This document shows, one piece after another, positions 49,149 through 58,665 of a DNA stretch of 64,000 bases. The notes beneath the pieces are model-generated. The model worked only from the letters and a program-made list of their open reading frames with translations, made no database searches and was not told the DNA's origin. Source of the stretch: Ga0077530 sp035565975 (GTDB lineage Bacteria; Pseudomonadota; Alphaproteobacteria; Rhizobiales; Hyphomicrobiaceae). Every line of letters starts with the position of its first letter. The first letter of the stretch is position 1. A program made the position numbers and the translations under genes. The DNA lies in the NCBI GenBank assembly GCA_035565975.1, contig DATMRT010000098.1, positions 3,046 through 67,045 of the forward strand. Reading direction: 5' to 3'.

Positions 49149-49664
49149 TCAAGTGCAGTTCACTTTCGCCGGGTGCCGCCAGACGTCGGCAACGGCACCC
49201 CGCAATTCGATTGTTCCGTCGCGCGTGGCACCGAGGCGTTCGGCGACGGCACGGGACGGCAGATTGGTCGGCGCGATGTAGCTGACGATCGTCGCCCAGC
49301 CGAGCTCGCCGTAGGCATACGTTCGCGCGCGGGTCGCCGCTTCGGTTGCATAGCCGCGACCGCGGTACGCGGGCAGAATGCCCCACATGAGCTCCTTGTG
49401 CTGCCAGCCTTCCGGGTACCAGAGGCCGCTATAACCAGCAAAAGCGCCGCTCGCCTTCTCCTCGACGACCCAATTGCCGAACCTGCGCAGCTCCCAGTGC
49501 CCGAAGAAGAGCGCGATCCGACGCCATGAATCCTCGCGCGACAGCGGGCCGCCTATGAAGCGGGTGTCTTCCGCATCCGCCATGAAGTCGGCGAACACGT
49601 CCAGATCATCGCTGCGCCAAGGCCGAAGCCGCAGGCGTTCCGTTTCGAGCGTCGGGGCCTGCAT
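49149..49664 (-). CDS. GNAT family N-acetyltransferase (RimJ/RimL type)
   Basis: 171 residues. Begins ETERLRLRPWRSDDLDVF, ending with the acetyl-CoA region RGRGYATEAATRARTYAYG and PSRAVAERLGATRDG, as in acetyltransferases that modify ribosomal or other protein N-termini or small molecules. It starts two bases after ffh stops, so the two are coupled, and it lies between ffh and rpsP. The target is not known. Confidence 0.88.
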   Translation of the reverse strand: MQAPTLETERLRLRPWRSDDLDVFADFMADAEDTRFIGGPLSREDSWRRIALFFGHWELRRFGNWVVEEKASGAFAGYSGLWYPEGWQHKELMWGILPAYRGRGYATEAATRARTYAYGELGWATIVSYIAPTNLPSRAVAERLGATRDGTIELRGAVADVWRHPAKVNCT

Positions 49665-49666
49665 GG

Positions 49667-51238
49667 CTACTTCTTCTTTCCAGGCAGACCCGGCAATCCG
49701 GTGAACCGCGGCCCGCCGCCGCCCAATCCCGGGAGACCGGGAAGACGCGGCACGGCCTTGCCGCCGAGCCCGGGCAATGCAGGCGCCGGAGCACCGCCGG
49801 CGCTGAGCTGATCGCGCACTTCCTTCGGCAGTTGCTCGAGCGCCTTCGGATCGAGACGCGCAAGCTCGGCCTGCATTTTCTCGACCTCGGCGCCGCCACC
49901 GAGGCCGAGAGCGCCCGCCATGCGCTGCATCATGCCCTTGTTCTTGCCCATCATCTTCATCATGTCCGCCATCTGACGGTGCATCTTGAGGAGACGGTTC
50001 ACCTCGTCGGGCCGCGTGCCGGAGCCGGCCGCGATGCGCCGCTTGCGCTTGCCGTCGAGAACTTTCGGATGGCGACGCTCGTAGGGCGTCATGGACGAGA
50101 TGATCGCGCCCTGCCGCTTGATGACCTTGTCGTCCATCTGCGAGGCGGCCATCTGCTGCTTGATCTTTCCCATGCCGGGCATCATGCCCATCAAGCCGCC
50201 CATGCCGCCGAGCTTCTGCATCTGCTTCAACTGTTCGGCGAGATCCTCGAGGTCGAACTCGCCCTTGCGCATCTTCTGCGCAATGGCCTGAGCCTTCTCG
50301 GCGTCGATCGTCTGCGCCGCCTTCTCGACGAGGCTGACGACGTCGCCCATGCCGAGAATGCGGCCGGCAATGCGCTGCGGATGGAAGTCTTCGAGCGCAT
50401 CCCAGCGCTCGCCGACGCCGATCAGCTTGATCGGCTTCCCCGTCACCGCGCGCATGGAGAGCGCCGCACCACCGCGGCCGTCACCGTCGACGCGCGTCAA
50501 CACGATGCCAGTGATGCCGACACGCTCATTGAAACTCTTCGCGAGATTGACCGCGTCCTGACCGGTGAGGCTGTCGGCGACGAGAAGTGTCTCATGCGGC
50601 CGCGCGATATCGCGCACGTCCGCCGATTCCTGCATCAGCTCTTCGTCGATATGGATGCGGCCCGCCGTATCCAGCAGAACGACGTCATAGCCGCCGAGCC
50701 GCCCCGCCTCGATCGCCCGCGTGGCAATCTGCTTCGGCGTCTGGCCGGCGATGATCGGCAGCGTCGCGACGCCGGTCTGCTCACCGAGCACGCGGAGCTG
50801 CTCCTGCGCCGCGGGCCTGCGCGTATCGAGCGAGGCCATCAGCACCTTCTTCCTGTCGCGGTCCGTGAGGCGCTTGGCGATCTTGGCGCAGGTCGTCGTC
50901 TTGCCCGAGCCCTGCAGGCCGACGAGCATGATCGGCACCGGCGGCGTGGCGGCGAGGTCGATCGGCTGGCTGTCCGAGCCCAGCATCTCGACCAGCTCGT
51001 CGTGGACGATCTTGACGACCATCTGGCCTGGCGAGACCGACTTGATGACATTGGCGCCAACGGCCTTCGCTTTCACCTTGTCGGTGAACGAGCGCACCAC
51101 ATCGAGCGCAACGTCCGCTTCGAGCAGAGCCCGGCGCACCTCGCGCATGGCCTCGTTGACGTCGCTCTCGCTCAGCGCACCACGCCGCGTGAGCCTGTCG
51201 AGTACACCGGAAAGCCGGTCGGACAGCGATTCGAACAT
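49667..51238 (-). CDS. ffh: Signal recognition particle protein Ffh
   Basis: 523 residues: N domain, G domain with GLQGSGKTTTCAKIA, DTAGR and TRVDGDGRGG, and the methionine-rich M domain (GGMGGLMGMMPGMGKIKQQM) that binds 4.5S RNA and signal peptides. It targets membrane proteins co-translationally. It has a Pro/Gly-rich C-terminal tail. It is the first gene of the minus strand ffh-GNAT-rpsP-rimM cluster. Confidence 0.97.
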   Translation of the reverse strand: MFESLSDRLSGVLDRLTRRGALSESDVNEAMREVRRALLEADVALDVVRSFTDKVKAKAVGANVIKSVSPGQMVVKIVHDELVEMLGSDSQPIDLAATPPVPIMLVGLQGSGKTTTCAKIAKRLTDRDRKKVLMASLDTRRPAAQEQLRVLGEQTGVATLPIIAGQTPKQIATRAIEAGRLGGYDVVLLDTAGRIHIDEELMQESADVRDIARPHETLLVADSLTGQDAVNLAKSFNERVGITGIVLTRVDGDGRGGAALSMRAVTGKPIKLIGVGERWDALEDFHPQRIAGRILGMGDVVSLVEKAAQTIDAEKAQAIAQKMRKGEFDLEDLAEQLKQMQKLGGMGGLMGMMPGMGKIKQQMAASQMDDKVIKRQGAIISSMTPYERRHPKVLDGKRKRRIAAGSGTRPDEVNRLLKMHRQMADMMKMMGKNKGMMQRMAGALGLGGGAEVEKMQAELARLDPKALEQLPKEVRDQLSAGGAPAPALPGLGGKAVPRLPGLPGLGGGGPRFTGLPGLPGKKK

Positions 51239-51299
51239 GGCCTCTTACATCTCTCTCCCGGAGCGCGCCGCGGCCGCTCCTTCGATGCCTCAGACGCCC

Positions 51300-51944
51300 T
51301 CAGGCACCGGGCACCATCATGGGTTTGAAGTCCACCATCACATGCGTCTGATACGCGGGACGCTGCGTTAGCCGCTTGTACCAGACCTCGACATTCGCGA
51401 GCGGCGGCCGCTCGATCGGCAAATTGAAGTAACGGTACATCTGCGAGCCGACCGCGATGTCGGCAATCGTGAGCTGCTCACCCAATATATAGGGACGCTG
51501 CGTGAGCTGGCGATTGAGGATCGCGAGCTTCTCGCCGACGCGCCGCGACGCCGCCTCGACCGCCTCCTCATTGCGCTCGTCAGCAGACGTGCGCACGAGC
51601 TGGATGAAACAGGTCGAGATGATGTCAGGATAGAGCGTCGAGAGCGCCCAATCCATCCACTGGTCGGCCTTGGCAAATGTCTGCTCGTCGGCCGGCGATA
51701 GCGTGCCGCGCCCGTAGCGCTGCGCGAGATGGCGCACGATCGCGCTCGACTCCCACAGCACGAAGCCGTGGTCGTCGATCGTCGGCACGAGCCGGTTGGG
51801 ATTGAGCTGGATGTACTCCGGCGTATCCGTCTTGCCGAACTCACCGCCATAGTCGAAGCGCTGGTGGGCGAGGCCAAGCTCGCCCACGGCCCACATGACC
51901 TTCTGGACATTGACCGACGTCTTGCGTCCCCAGACCTTCAACAT
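51300..51944 (-). CDS. Glutathione S-transferase family protein
   Basis: 214 residues from ATG 51944. N-terminal thioredoxin-like domain (LKVWGRKTSVNVQKVMWAVGEL; NPNRLVPTIDDHGFVLWESSAIVRHLA, with the glutathione-binding ES pair), C-terminal all-helical domain with LTIADIAVGSQMYRYFNL. It could detoxify electrophiles; the substrate is not known. It lies upstream of ffh in the same direction with a 61-base gap. Confidence 0.88.
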   Translation of the reverse strand: MLKVWGRKTSVNVQKVMWAVGELGLAHQRFDYGGEFGKTDTPEYIQLNPNRLVPTIDDHGFVLWESSAIVRHLAQRYGRGTLSPADEQTFAKADQWMDWALSTLYPDIISTCFIQLVRTSADERNEEAVEAASRRVGEKLAILNRQLTQRPYILGEQLTIADIAVGSQMYRYFNLPIERPPLANVEVWYKRLTQRPAYQTHVMVDFKPMMVPGA

Positions 51945-52379
51945 TGCCTTGTCCTGTCGCTGTGCCAATCCGCACCCCGCTGACCGCACTCGCGTCGTCC
52001 AAACGCAAACGCGCCCGTGAGCGAACCCTCGCTGACGGACGTTGACCGCATCTGCCTCTGCCGCCTGCCCCCGAAGCTGGAGCCGCGACCCGTGCAAACC
52101 GGTGGCTCTGGGATCCAGGGCCTGCTTGCGATGGGGCTTTCATGGGGGAAGCAGGGCTGGGTGTCAACCTCGGCGCAGCCCGCGCGCGCGCTCACCATGC
52201 CCAGCCGGCACCCCCATTTCGGAAAGGAACCTTCGCTCGAAATCGCCCATATCTGGCACGAGGCTGGACCAATTTGGCCTTGATTCAGTCATTCATGACG
52301 CTTACGGAAAAATATTGGTCAAGCGGCGGGATCAACCTCGAGGAGGCGGAGACACAATTTGATTTGAAAGTCGTTCATC
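51945..52379. other. 435-base intergenic region between GST and bactofilin
   Basis: The two genes are divergent, so both promoters should be here. Short open frames exist on both strands but none has a recognisable protein. No repeat or RNA gene was seen. The part near 52280-52380 is less GC-rich and is the likely bactofilin promoter region. Confidence 0.45.
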
Positions 52380-52997
52380 ATGTCTATGAATAATGGTGCC
52401 GATACTTCTTTCGACGGCGCAGAGGCGCGTGTGGCCGAACCGCAGGCGACGAGCCAGCCGTCACCGGCGGCTCCGCACGACGTTCAGCCAACACTGCCAC
52501 CCGCCCATCTGAATACGCCCGAGCGTGCGCTTCCGGCGCGCCCGAAAGAGACCGACGTCTTCCGGACGGACATTTCGGTCATCGGCGCTGATCTCACGAT
52601 CACCGGCCAGGACGTCCACATAGTCTCCAAAGGCAAAATTCGGGTGGAAGGCCGCATTCAAGGAGACGTTCTCGGCACCGAGGTCGTCATCGGAGATGTC
52701 GGCGAAGTCGAGGGTGTCGTTTCCGGCGACACCGTAAGAGTGTTCGGCGTGATCATGGGCACGATTCGCGGCGTGCAGGTCGAAATCGAGGCTGGCGCAA
52801 AGGTCGAAGCCGATGTGCATCACCACTCCCTGAGCGTCGATGCCCGCGCGCAGGTGGAGGGTCGCGTCCGTCGCGCCCGGGACGCCGCAGAGCTGAAATC
52901 GTCAGCCGCCCCCGTCGAGGTACATGAAGACGGTGGTGCTCCTTCCCCCGAAGCCGAGGCGACCCGACTAAGGCGCAATGGGCGTCTCTGGAGATAG
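52380..52997 (+). CDS. Bactofilin (polymer-forming cytoskeletal protein)
   Basis: 205 residues: a disordered Pro/Ala-rich N-terminus, the bactofilin beta-helix at about 60-165 (VIGADLTITGQ, GKIRVEGRIQGDVLGTEVVIGD, GEVEGVVSGDTVRVFGVIMGTI), and a charged C-terminal tail. Bactofilins polymerise on the membrane and scaffold cell-wall enzymes such as stalk or curvature factors. In some bacteria a LytM peptidase sits next to it; here it does not. Confidence 0.9.
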   Translation: MSMNNGADTSFDGAEARVAEPQATSQPSPAAPHDVQPTLPPAHLNTPERALPARPKETDVFRTDISVIGADLTITGQDVHIVSKGKIRVEGRIQGDVLGTEVVIGDVGEVEGVVSGDTVRVFGVIMGTIRGVQVEIEAGAKVEADVHHHSLSVDARAQVEGRVRRARDAAELKSSAAPVEVHEDGGAPSPEAEATRLRRNGRLWR

Positions 52998-53241
52998 GAA
53001 CGCCTTAAGGGGTCCTGCAGCAGAGATTGAGGCCGCGCGCACGCGCACGTTTGCTCGCCCGAACTTGCCGGAATTTGCCGAGCCTTAACCCCTGCCTGTC
53101 CCTGCTTTCCCTGACCGGTGGCGGTGGGCGTAAACTGCCATTAATTGGTCAACGACGGGCGCTGAACTCAGTTCTGCCAGTCCAGCCAGAACCCTGTCCG
53201 GCCCGGCCCTCGTCCCCCCTCGTGCTTCGGGATTACATTCT

Positions 53242-56200
53242 ATGACATTCGCCCGCCCGATCGCCTTCGTGCTCGGTCTTCTGCTTCTTGTCAGCCTGCC
53301 GGCTGCTGCGCAGCAGGCACAAACGCTCTTCTCGCATCCTGTGGTCAGCAAGGATGCCGAACGCTACGAGAGCTACCTCAAGAGCACATTCAAGGCGGGC
53401 AAGCAGACGGCCCGCCAGCAGCGCGAGGCCGGACTGAAGCTTCTCGCCGACGGCGGCGACGCCCGCGTCGCAGCGCGCCACCTCGCGACAGCCGTCGTCA
53501 CGGATGCGAGCGACACCGCGGCCTGGACTGGCCTCACCAAGGCGCTACTCGCCATGACGCCCGATCCGGCGCGACCGGCCGAGCGCTACTCGATCCCCGT
53601 AAACGCTTCTGGCGCCGGTTACCGCGCGCTCGAAACCGCGACCAACGACCAGCAGCGCGCCGAAGCCCTTGCGGTCCTCGGCGAGGCTTTGAAAGCCCGC
53701 TCCATGTGGCGCCCGGCCATCGATGCACTGGCGGCGAGCGTCCGTCTCGTGAACGACGACGAGGTCAGCAGCACGCTTGATGCACTGCGCGCCGAGCACG
53801 GCTTCCGCGTCATCGACTACAAAACCGAGTCCGACGCGGTCGAGCCGCGCCTCTGCATCAATTTCTCGGAGCGTCTGCCAAGTGCGCCCGGCGATCTCCA
53901 GAAGTTCGTTGCTGTCGATGGCCGCGAGCCGCAGAACATGACGGTCGAAGGCCAGCAGCTCTGCATCGACGGCCTCGAACACGGCAAGCGCTATGAGGTG
54001 CACCTGCGCGCCGGCCTCCCCTCGACGGTCGGCGAGAACCTCGCCAAGTCGTCCGAGATTGCGGTCTACGTGCGCGATCGCGCGCCATCCGTGCGCTTTG
54101 CCGGCCGCGCCTACGTGCTGCCGAACCGCGGCCAGCAGGGCATTCCGCTCGTCTCCGTGAACGCGTCAAAGGCGGAGATCGAGATCCTCCGCATCGGCGA
54201 CCGGGCGCTTGCCGGCGCGACCTCGCTCGACGGCTTCCTGAAGCAGGTGCAGAGCTATGAACTCGAGACCATCCGCGACCGCAATGGCCAGCGCGTGTGG
54301 CAGGGTGAGCTCGAGATCGCGAGCCGCCTCAACGAGGACGTAACGACAGCCATTCCCGTGAGCGAGGCCATTCCCGATCTCGCGCCCGGCGTCTATCTCG
54401 TCATTGCCTCGGCGGCTGATGCCAAGCGCAGCGAGTATCAGGCACCCGCGACGCAATGGTTCATCGTCTCCGACCTCGGCTTGACCGCACTTTCCGGTGA
54501 TGACGGCCTGCACGCCTTCGTGCGCACGCTCGGCGCAGCGACGCCCGCCGGCGACATCGCCGTGCGCCTCGTCGCACGCAACAACGAGGTGCTGGCTACG
54601 GCCAAGACCGACGCGCGTGGCTATGTGCGCTTCGACCCCGGCCTCCTGCGCGGCACCGGCGGCCTCGCGCCGGCGCTTCTCGTGGCCGAGGGCAACAAGG
54701 ACTATGCCTTCCTCGATCTCGCGACGGCGGCGTTCGATCTGACCGATCGCGGCGTCAAGGGCCGTGAGCAGCCCGGTCCGCTCGATGGCTATGTCTATGC
54801 CGAACGCGGCGTCTACCGCCCCGGCGAGACCGTGCACATGGTCGCCCTGCTGCGCGATCGCGCAGGTGCAGCCTCCGATACGCCGGCCACGCTGATCGTC
54901 ACGCGACCGGACGGCGTCGAGCACCGCCGCTTCGTCCTCAATGATCCACAGCTTGGCGGGCGCGCCGCGACGCTCGCGCTTCCCCCGACCGCGATGACGG
55001 GAACGTGGCGCGCCCGCCTCCTTGTCGACGAGAAGTCGAAGGCCCTCGGGCAGACCTCCTTCCTCGTTGAGGACTTCTTGCCCGAGCGACTCGCGCTGAC
55101 GCTCGAGCCGCAAAGCAAGGCCATTGCCATCGAGGAGACGGCTTCTATTGGCGTTGTGGGCCGCTACCTGTATGGCCCGCCGGCGGCCGGGCTCGCGATG
55201 GAGGGCGACATCAACGTGCGCCTCGCAACAGGCGATCTGCCGGGCCTCCCGGGCTACAAGTTCGGCCTCGCCGGCGAGCAGGTCATGCCTGTGCGCCAGC
55301 CGCTCGAGAATCTCCCCGCCACGGGCGCCGATGGTCGTGGGCTGATCGGCGTGCGCTTGCCCGCTATTCCGAAGACTGCGAAGCCGCTCGAAGCCGAGAT
55401 CATGGTGCGTCTGCGCGAGCCGAGCGGCCGCACGATCGAACGCAGCGTCCGCCTGCCAGTCGAAACACGTAGTCCGCGCGTCGGCATCAAGCCGCTCTTC
55501 ACCGGCACGCAGCTCGGCGAAGGCGAGACCGCCCGCTTCGAGACCGTGCTCGTCGATGCAGATGGCAAGCCGGAAGCGAGTGCGCCGCTGAAGTGGGAGA
55601 TCGTGCGCCTCAATCAGCGCTGGCAGTGGTACAGCCGCGACGGGCAGTGGAACTACGAGGCCATCACCACGACGAAGCGCATCGCCAACGGCACCGCGAA
55701 AGCGGACGGCGGCGCGTCCGCGCGCATCGAGGCGCCCGCGCTCGACTGGGGCCGCTACCGCATCGAAGTGACGAGTGCCGATCCCAAATCGCCCGGCGTC
55801 GCCAGCTTCGCCTTCAACGTCGGCTGGCACGCGAGCGAGGATGCCGAGAGCCCCGAAGTGCTCGACGTCGTGCTCGACAAACCGAACTACAAAGCCGGCG
55901 ATACCGCGCGCGTGCGCATCAACACGCGCGTTGCCGGCAAGGTGCGCCTCGCCGTGCTCTCGAGCGGCCTCCTCGCCATGCAGGACGCGGATATCCCCGC
56001 GGGTGGCGGCGAAATCGAGCTGCCGGTCGACGCGAAGTGGATGCCCGGCGCCTACGTCACGGCCATGTTCTATCGCGCGATGGACGAAGGCGCGAAGCGC
56101 ATGCCGAGCCGCGCCATCGGCGTGCGCTGGCTCGCGCTCGACACTGCGAGCGAGACGCTGAAGCTGTCTCTCGACGCGCCCGCCAAGATCAAGCCCGCGA

Positions 56201-58506
56201 GCACGCTCGTCGTACCGGTCAAGATCGAAGGCCTCAAGGCCGGCGAGGCGGCGCGCCTCACGGTCGCCGCCGTCGACATTGGCATCTTGAACCTCACGCG
56301 CTTTGAAGCACCTGCGCCGGAGCGCCATTTCCATGCCCAGCGCCGGCTCGGCGTCGAGATCCGCGACTTCTACGGCCGCCTCATCGACGGCATGCGTGCG
56401 ATACGCGGCTCGCTGCGTTCGGGCGGCGATGGTGAAGGCGGCGGCGGCATGGCCATGCGCGGCAGCCCGCCGGTCGAGAAGCCGCTCGCGCTCTTCTCCG
56501 GCATCGTCGAAGTGAAGGCTGATGGGACGGCCGAAGTGAAATTCGACATGCCGGATTTCAACGGCACGGTGCGCCTCATGGCTGTTGCCTGGAGCGCGAG
56601 CAAGCTCGGCTCGGCCGGATCGGACGTGCTCGTGCGCGACGCGCTCGCGCTCACGGTCACGGCGCCGCGCTTCCTGAGCCTCGGCGATGAAGCGAGCCTC
56701 GCTATCGATGTGCACAACATCGAGGGGCCTGATGCCGGCTACCAGCTCACAGCCGAGCAGGAGAACCCGCAGGGTCTTGCGACGTCGCTCGCCCAGCGCA
56801 ATCCGCGTCTCGCAGCGAACCAGCGCCGCACCGAGCGCGTGGCGATCAAGCCCGCAAGCCTCGGCCGCCACGTATACGATGTGCGCGTCAATGGCCCAGA
56901 CGGGATCGAGGTGCGCCGCCGCGTGGCGCTCGAAGTCATGCCGCCGGCCAACGACATCCGCCGCACGACTGTCGCAAGCCTCGCGGCCAAGGGCGGCCGT
57001 CTCAGCCTCTCGCCGGATCTGCTGGCGGACCTGATTCCCTCGAGCGCACGCATTGCTCTCAACGTCGGTCCTTCGGCAGGCATGGACGTACCGGGCCTGC
57101 TCGCCTCGCTCGACCGCTATCCTTATGGCTGTGCCGAGCAGACGACGAGCCGCGCGCTGCCACTCCTTTACGTGAATGACGTTGCCAAGCGCATTGGCCT
57201 TGCGGAGGAAAGCCAGCTCCGCGAACGCGTGGACAAAGCCATTGCCCGCGTGCTCGAGATGCAGGACGCGTCCGGCGCCTTCGGTATCTGGGGACCCGGC
57301 GAGCCCGATCTCTGGCTCACGGGCTACGTCACCGACTTCCTCACGCGTGCGAAGGAGCTCGGCTATGCCGTGCCCGAGCGCGCGCTGACGCAGTCCGTCG
57401 ATCGCCTCGCCAACTTCATCTCGTACGCTCAGGACTTCGAGAAGGGCGGCGAGGCACGCGCCTATGCGCTCTACGTGCTCGCACGCAACGGCCGGGCGCC
57501 CGTCGGTGAGCTGCGCTATTACGCCGACACGCGCCTCGAACGCTTCTCATCGGCGCTTGCCCAGGCGCAGATCGGCGCTGCCCTCGCCATGACCGGCGAC
57601 AAGCCGCGAGCCGAGCGCGCTTTCCGTGCAGCGCTTGCCCGCATGGGTGGCGACGGCACGGACGAGAGCCGCGCCGACTACGGCTCACGGCTCCGCGATG
57701 GCGCTGCCGTGCTGACACTCGTTGCCGAGACCAAGACGCTCGTCAGCGAGACGCCCGCGCTTGCGCGGGTCATCGAGCGCGCGAGAGAAATGCGCACGTA
57801 TACCTCGACGCAGGAGCAGGCCTGGATGCTGCTCGCCGCGCGGGCACTGAGCGATGCCGCAGCCGGCACGCGTCTTACGGTGAACGGTACTGCCCACAGT
57901 GGAGAGCTGATGCGCGCGCTTGCCGCGTCCGATCTCGGCCAAAGCGGTCTCTCAATCGTCAACAGCGGCGAGGCGCCGGTGTCGGCCGTCGTCTCGGTGA
58001 CCGGCTCGGCGCTGACGGCAGAGCCCCCGGCCTCGAAGGGCTTCACGATCACGCGCAGCTATCACGCGCTCGACGGCACGCCGATAGCTGCGACCGACGC
58101 CCAGATGAGCATCAAGCAGAACGATCGAGTCGTCGTGGTCCTCAAGATCGAAGGCCAGCATACGGGCGGACGCGTCCTGCTCGTCGACCGGCTGCCCGCC
58201 GGCTTCGAGATCGAGAACCCACGCCTCGTCGACAGCGGCGACACGAAGAGCCTCGCCTGGGTGCAGACGGCCGGCAAGCCGGCGCACACCGAGTTCCGCG
58301 ACGACCGCTTCGTTGCGGCCTTCGACTACTTCCAGGGCGAGGACCGGCGCAGCGGCACCAAGCCGTCGGCGACCGTCGCCTACATCGTGCGCGCGGTGAC
58401 ACCGGGGCGCTTCGTCCATCCGGCGGCATCGGTCGAAGACATGTACCGACCGGATCTCCACGGACGGACCGGCGCCGGCGTGCTGGTGGTGACGGCCGTC
58501 CAGTAG
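53242..58506 (+). CDS. Bacterial alpha-2-macroglobulin family protein
   Basis: 1754 residues. A signal peptide (FVLGLLLLVSLPAAAQQ) with no lipobox cysteine, MG-type domains, a bait region and a thioester domain with the CxEQ motif YGCAEQ (C1297, Q1300). The family traps periplasmic or host proteases by thioester coupling after bait cleavage. Segments GVYRPGETVHM and LDKPNYKAGDTA are typical. In E. coli, yfhM sits with pbpC; no pbpC is adjacent here. The protein is a soluble periplasmic form rather than a lipoprotein. Confidence 0.93.
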   Translation: MTFARPIAFVLGLLLLVSLPAAAQQAQTLFSHPVVSKDAERYESYLKSTFKAGKQTARQQREAGLKLLADGGDARVAARHLATAVVTDASDTAAWTGLTKALLAMTPDPARPAERYSIPVNASGAGYRALETATNDQQRAEALAVLGEALKARSMWRPAIDALAASVRLVNDDEVSSTLDALRAEHGFRVIDYKTESDAVEPRLCINFSERLPSAPGDLQKFVAVDGREPQNMTVEGQQLCIDGLEHGKRYEVHLRAGLPSTVGENLAKSSEIAVYVRDRAPSVRFAGRAYVLPNRGQQGIPLVSVNASKAEIEILRIGDRALAGATSLDGFLKQVQSYELETIRDRNGQRVWQGELEIASRLNEDVTTAIPVSEAIPDLAPGVYLVIASAADAKRSEYQAPATQWFIVSDLGLTALSGDDGLHAFVRTLGAATPAGDIAVRLVARNNEVLATAKTDARGYVRFDPGLLRGTGGLAPALLVAEGNKDYAFLDLATAAFDLTDRGVKGREQPGPLDGYVYAERGVYRPGETVHMVALLRDRAGAASDTPATLIVTRPDGVEHRRFVLNDPQLGGRAATLALPPTAMTGTWRARLLVDEKSKALGQTSFLVEDFLPERLALTLEPQSKAIAIEETASIGVVGRYLYGPPAAGLAMEGDINVRLATGDLPGLPGYKFGLAGEQVMPVRQPLENLPATGADGRGLIGVRLPAIPKTAKPLEAEIMVRLREPSGRTIERSVRLPVETRSPRVGIKPLFTGTQLGEGETARFETVLVDADGKPEASAPLKWEIVRLNQRWQWYSRDGQWNYEAITTTKRIANGTAKADGGASARIEAPALDWGRYRIEVTSADPKSPGVASFAFNVGWHASEDAESPEVLDVVLDKPNYKAGDTARVRINTRVAGKVRLAVLSSGLLAMQDADIPAGGGEIELPVDAKWMPGAYVTAMFYRAMDEGAKRMPSRAIGVRWLALDTASETLKLSLDAPAKIKPASTLVVPVKIEGLKAGEAARLTVAAVDIGILNLTRFEAPAPERHFHAQRRLGVEIRDFYGRLIDGMRAIRGSLRSGGDGEGGGGMAMRGSPPVEKPLALFSGIVEVKADGTAEVKFDMPDFNGTVRLMAVAWSASKLGSAGSDVLVRDALALTVTAPRFLSLGDEASLAIDVHNIEGPDAGYQLTAEQENPQGLATSLAQRNPRLAANQRRTERVAIKPASLGRHVYDVRVNGPDGIEVRRRVALEVMPPANDIRRTTVASLAAKGGRLSLSPDLLADLIPSSARIALNVGPSAGMDVPGLLASLDRYPYGCAEQTTSRALPLLYVNDVAKRIGLAEESQLRERVDKAIARVLEMQDASGAFGIWGPGEPDLWLTGYVTDFLTRAKELGYAVPERALTQSVDRLANFISYAQDFEKGGEARAYALYVLARNGRAPVGELRYYADTRLERFSSALAQAQIGAALAMTGDKPRAERAFRAALARMGGDGTDESRADYGSRLRDGAAVLTLVAETKTLVSETPALARVIERAREMRTYTSTQEQAWMLLAARALSDAAAGTRLTVNGTAHSGELMRALAASDLGQSGLSIVNSGEAPVSAVVSVTGSALTAEPPASKGFTITRSYHALDGTPIAATDAQMSIKQNDRVVVVLKIEGQHTGGRVLLVDRLPAGFEIENPRLVDSGDTKSLAWVQTAGKPAHTEFRDDRFVAAFDYFQGEDRRSGTKPSATVAYIVRAVTPGRFVHPAASVEDMYRPDLHGRTGAGVLVVTAVQ

Positions 58507-58665
58507 CGGAACACATCTTACTTTCGCACGTTTCCGGACACGAAGACGACAATCCCGGCCGGAGCGCTGACTGCTCCGGCCCTGGCAGCGCCGATGTGCG
58601 CCTGCACCGAGGCCCGATTGACCTCGGCATGTCGTTGAATCCTGACGTGCGAAAGGAGATTCCCG

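Noticed and set aside
52142..52393. An 83-codon frame overlapping the bactofilin start
   Set aside because: No ribosome site or family pattern; ends inside the bactofilin gene.
54166..56871. A 901-codon open frame on the minus strand across the macroglobulin gene
   Set aside because: It mirrors the codon bias of the sense gene, lacks any family motif and overlaps a clearly real protein for its full length.
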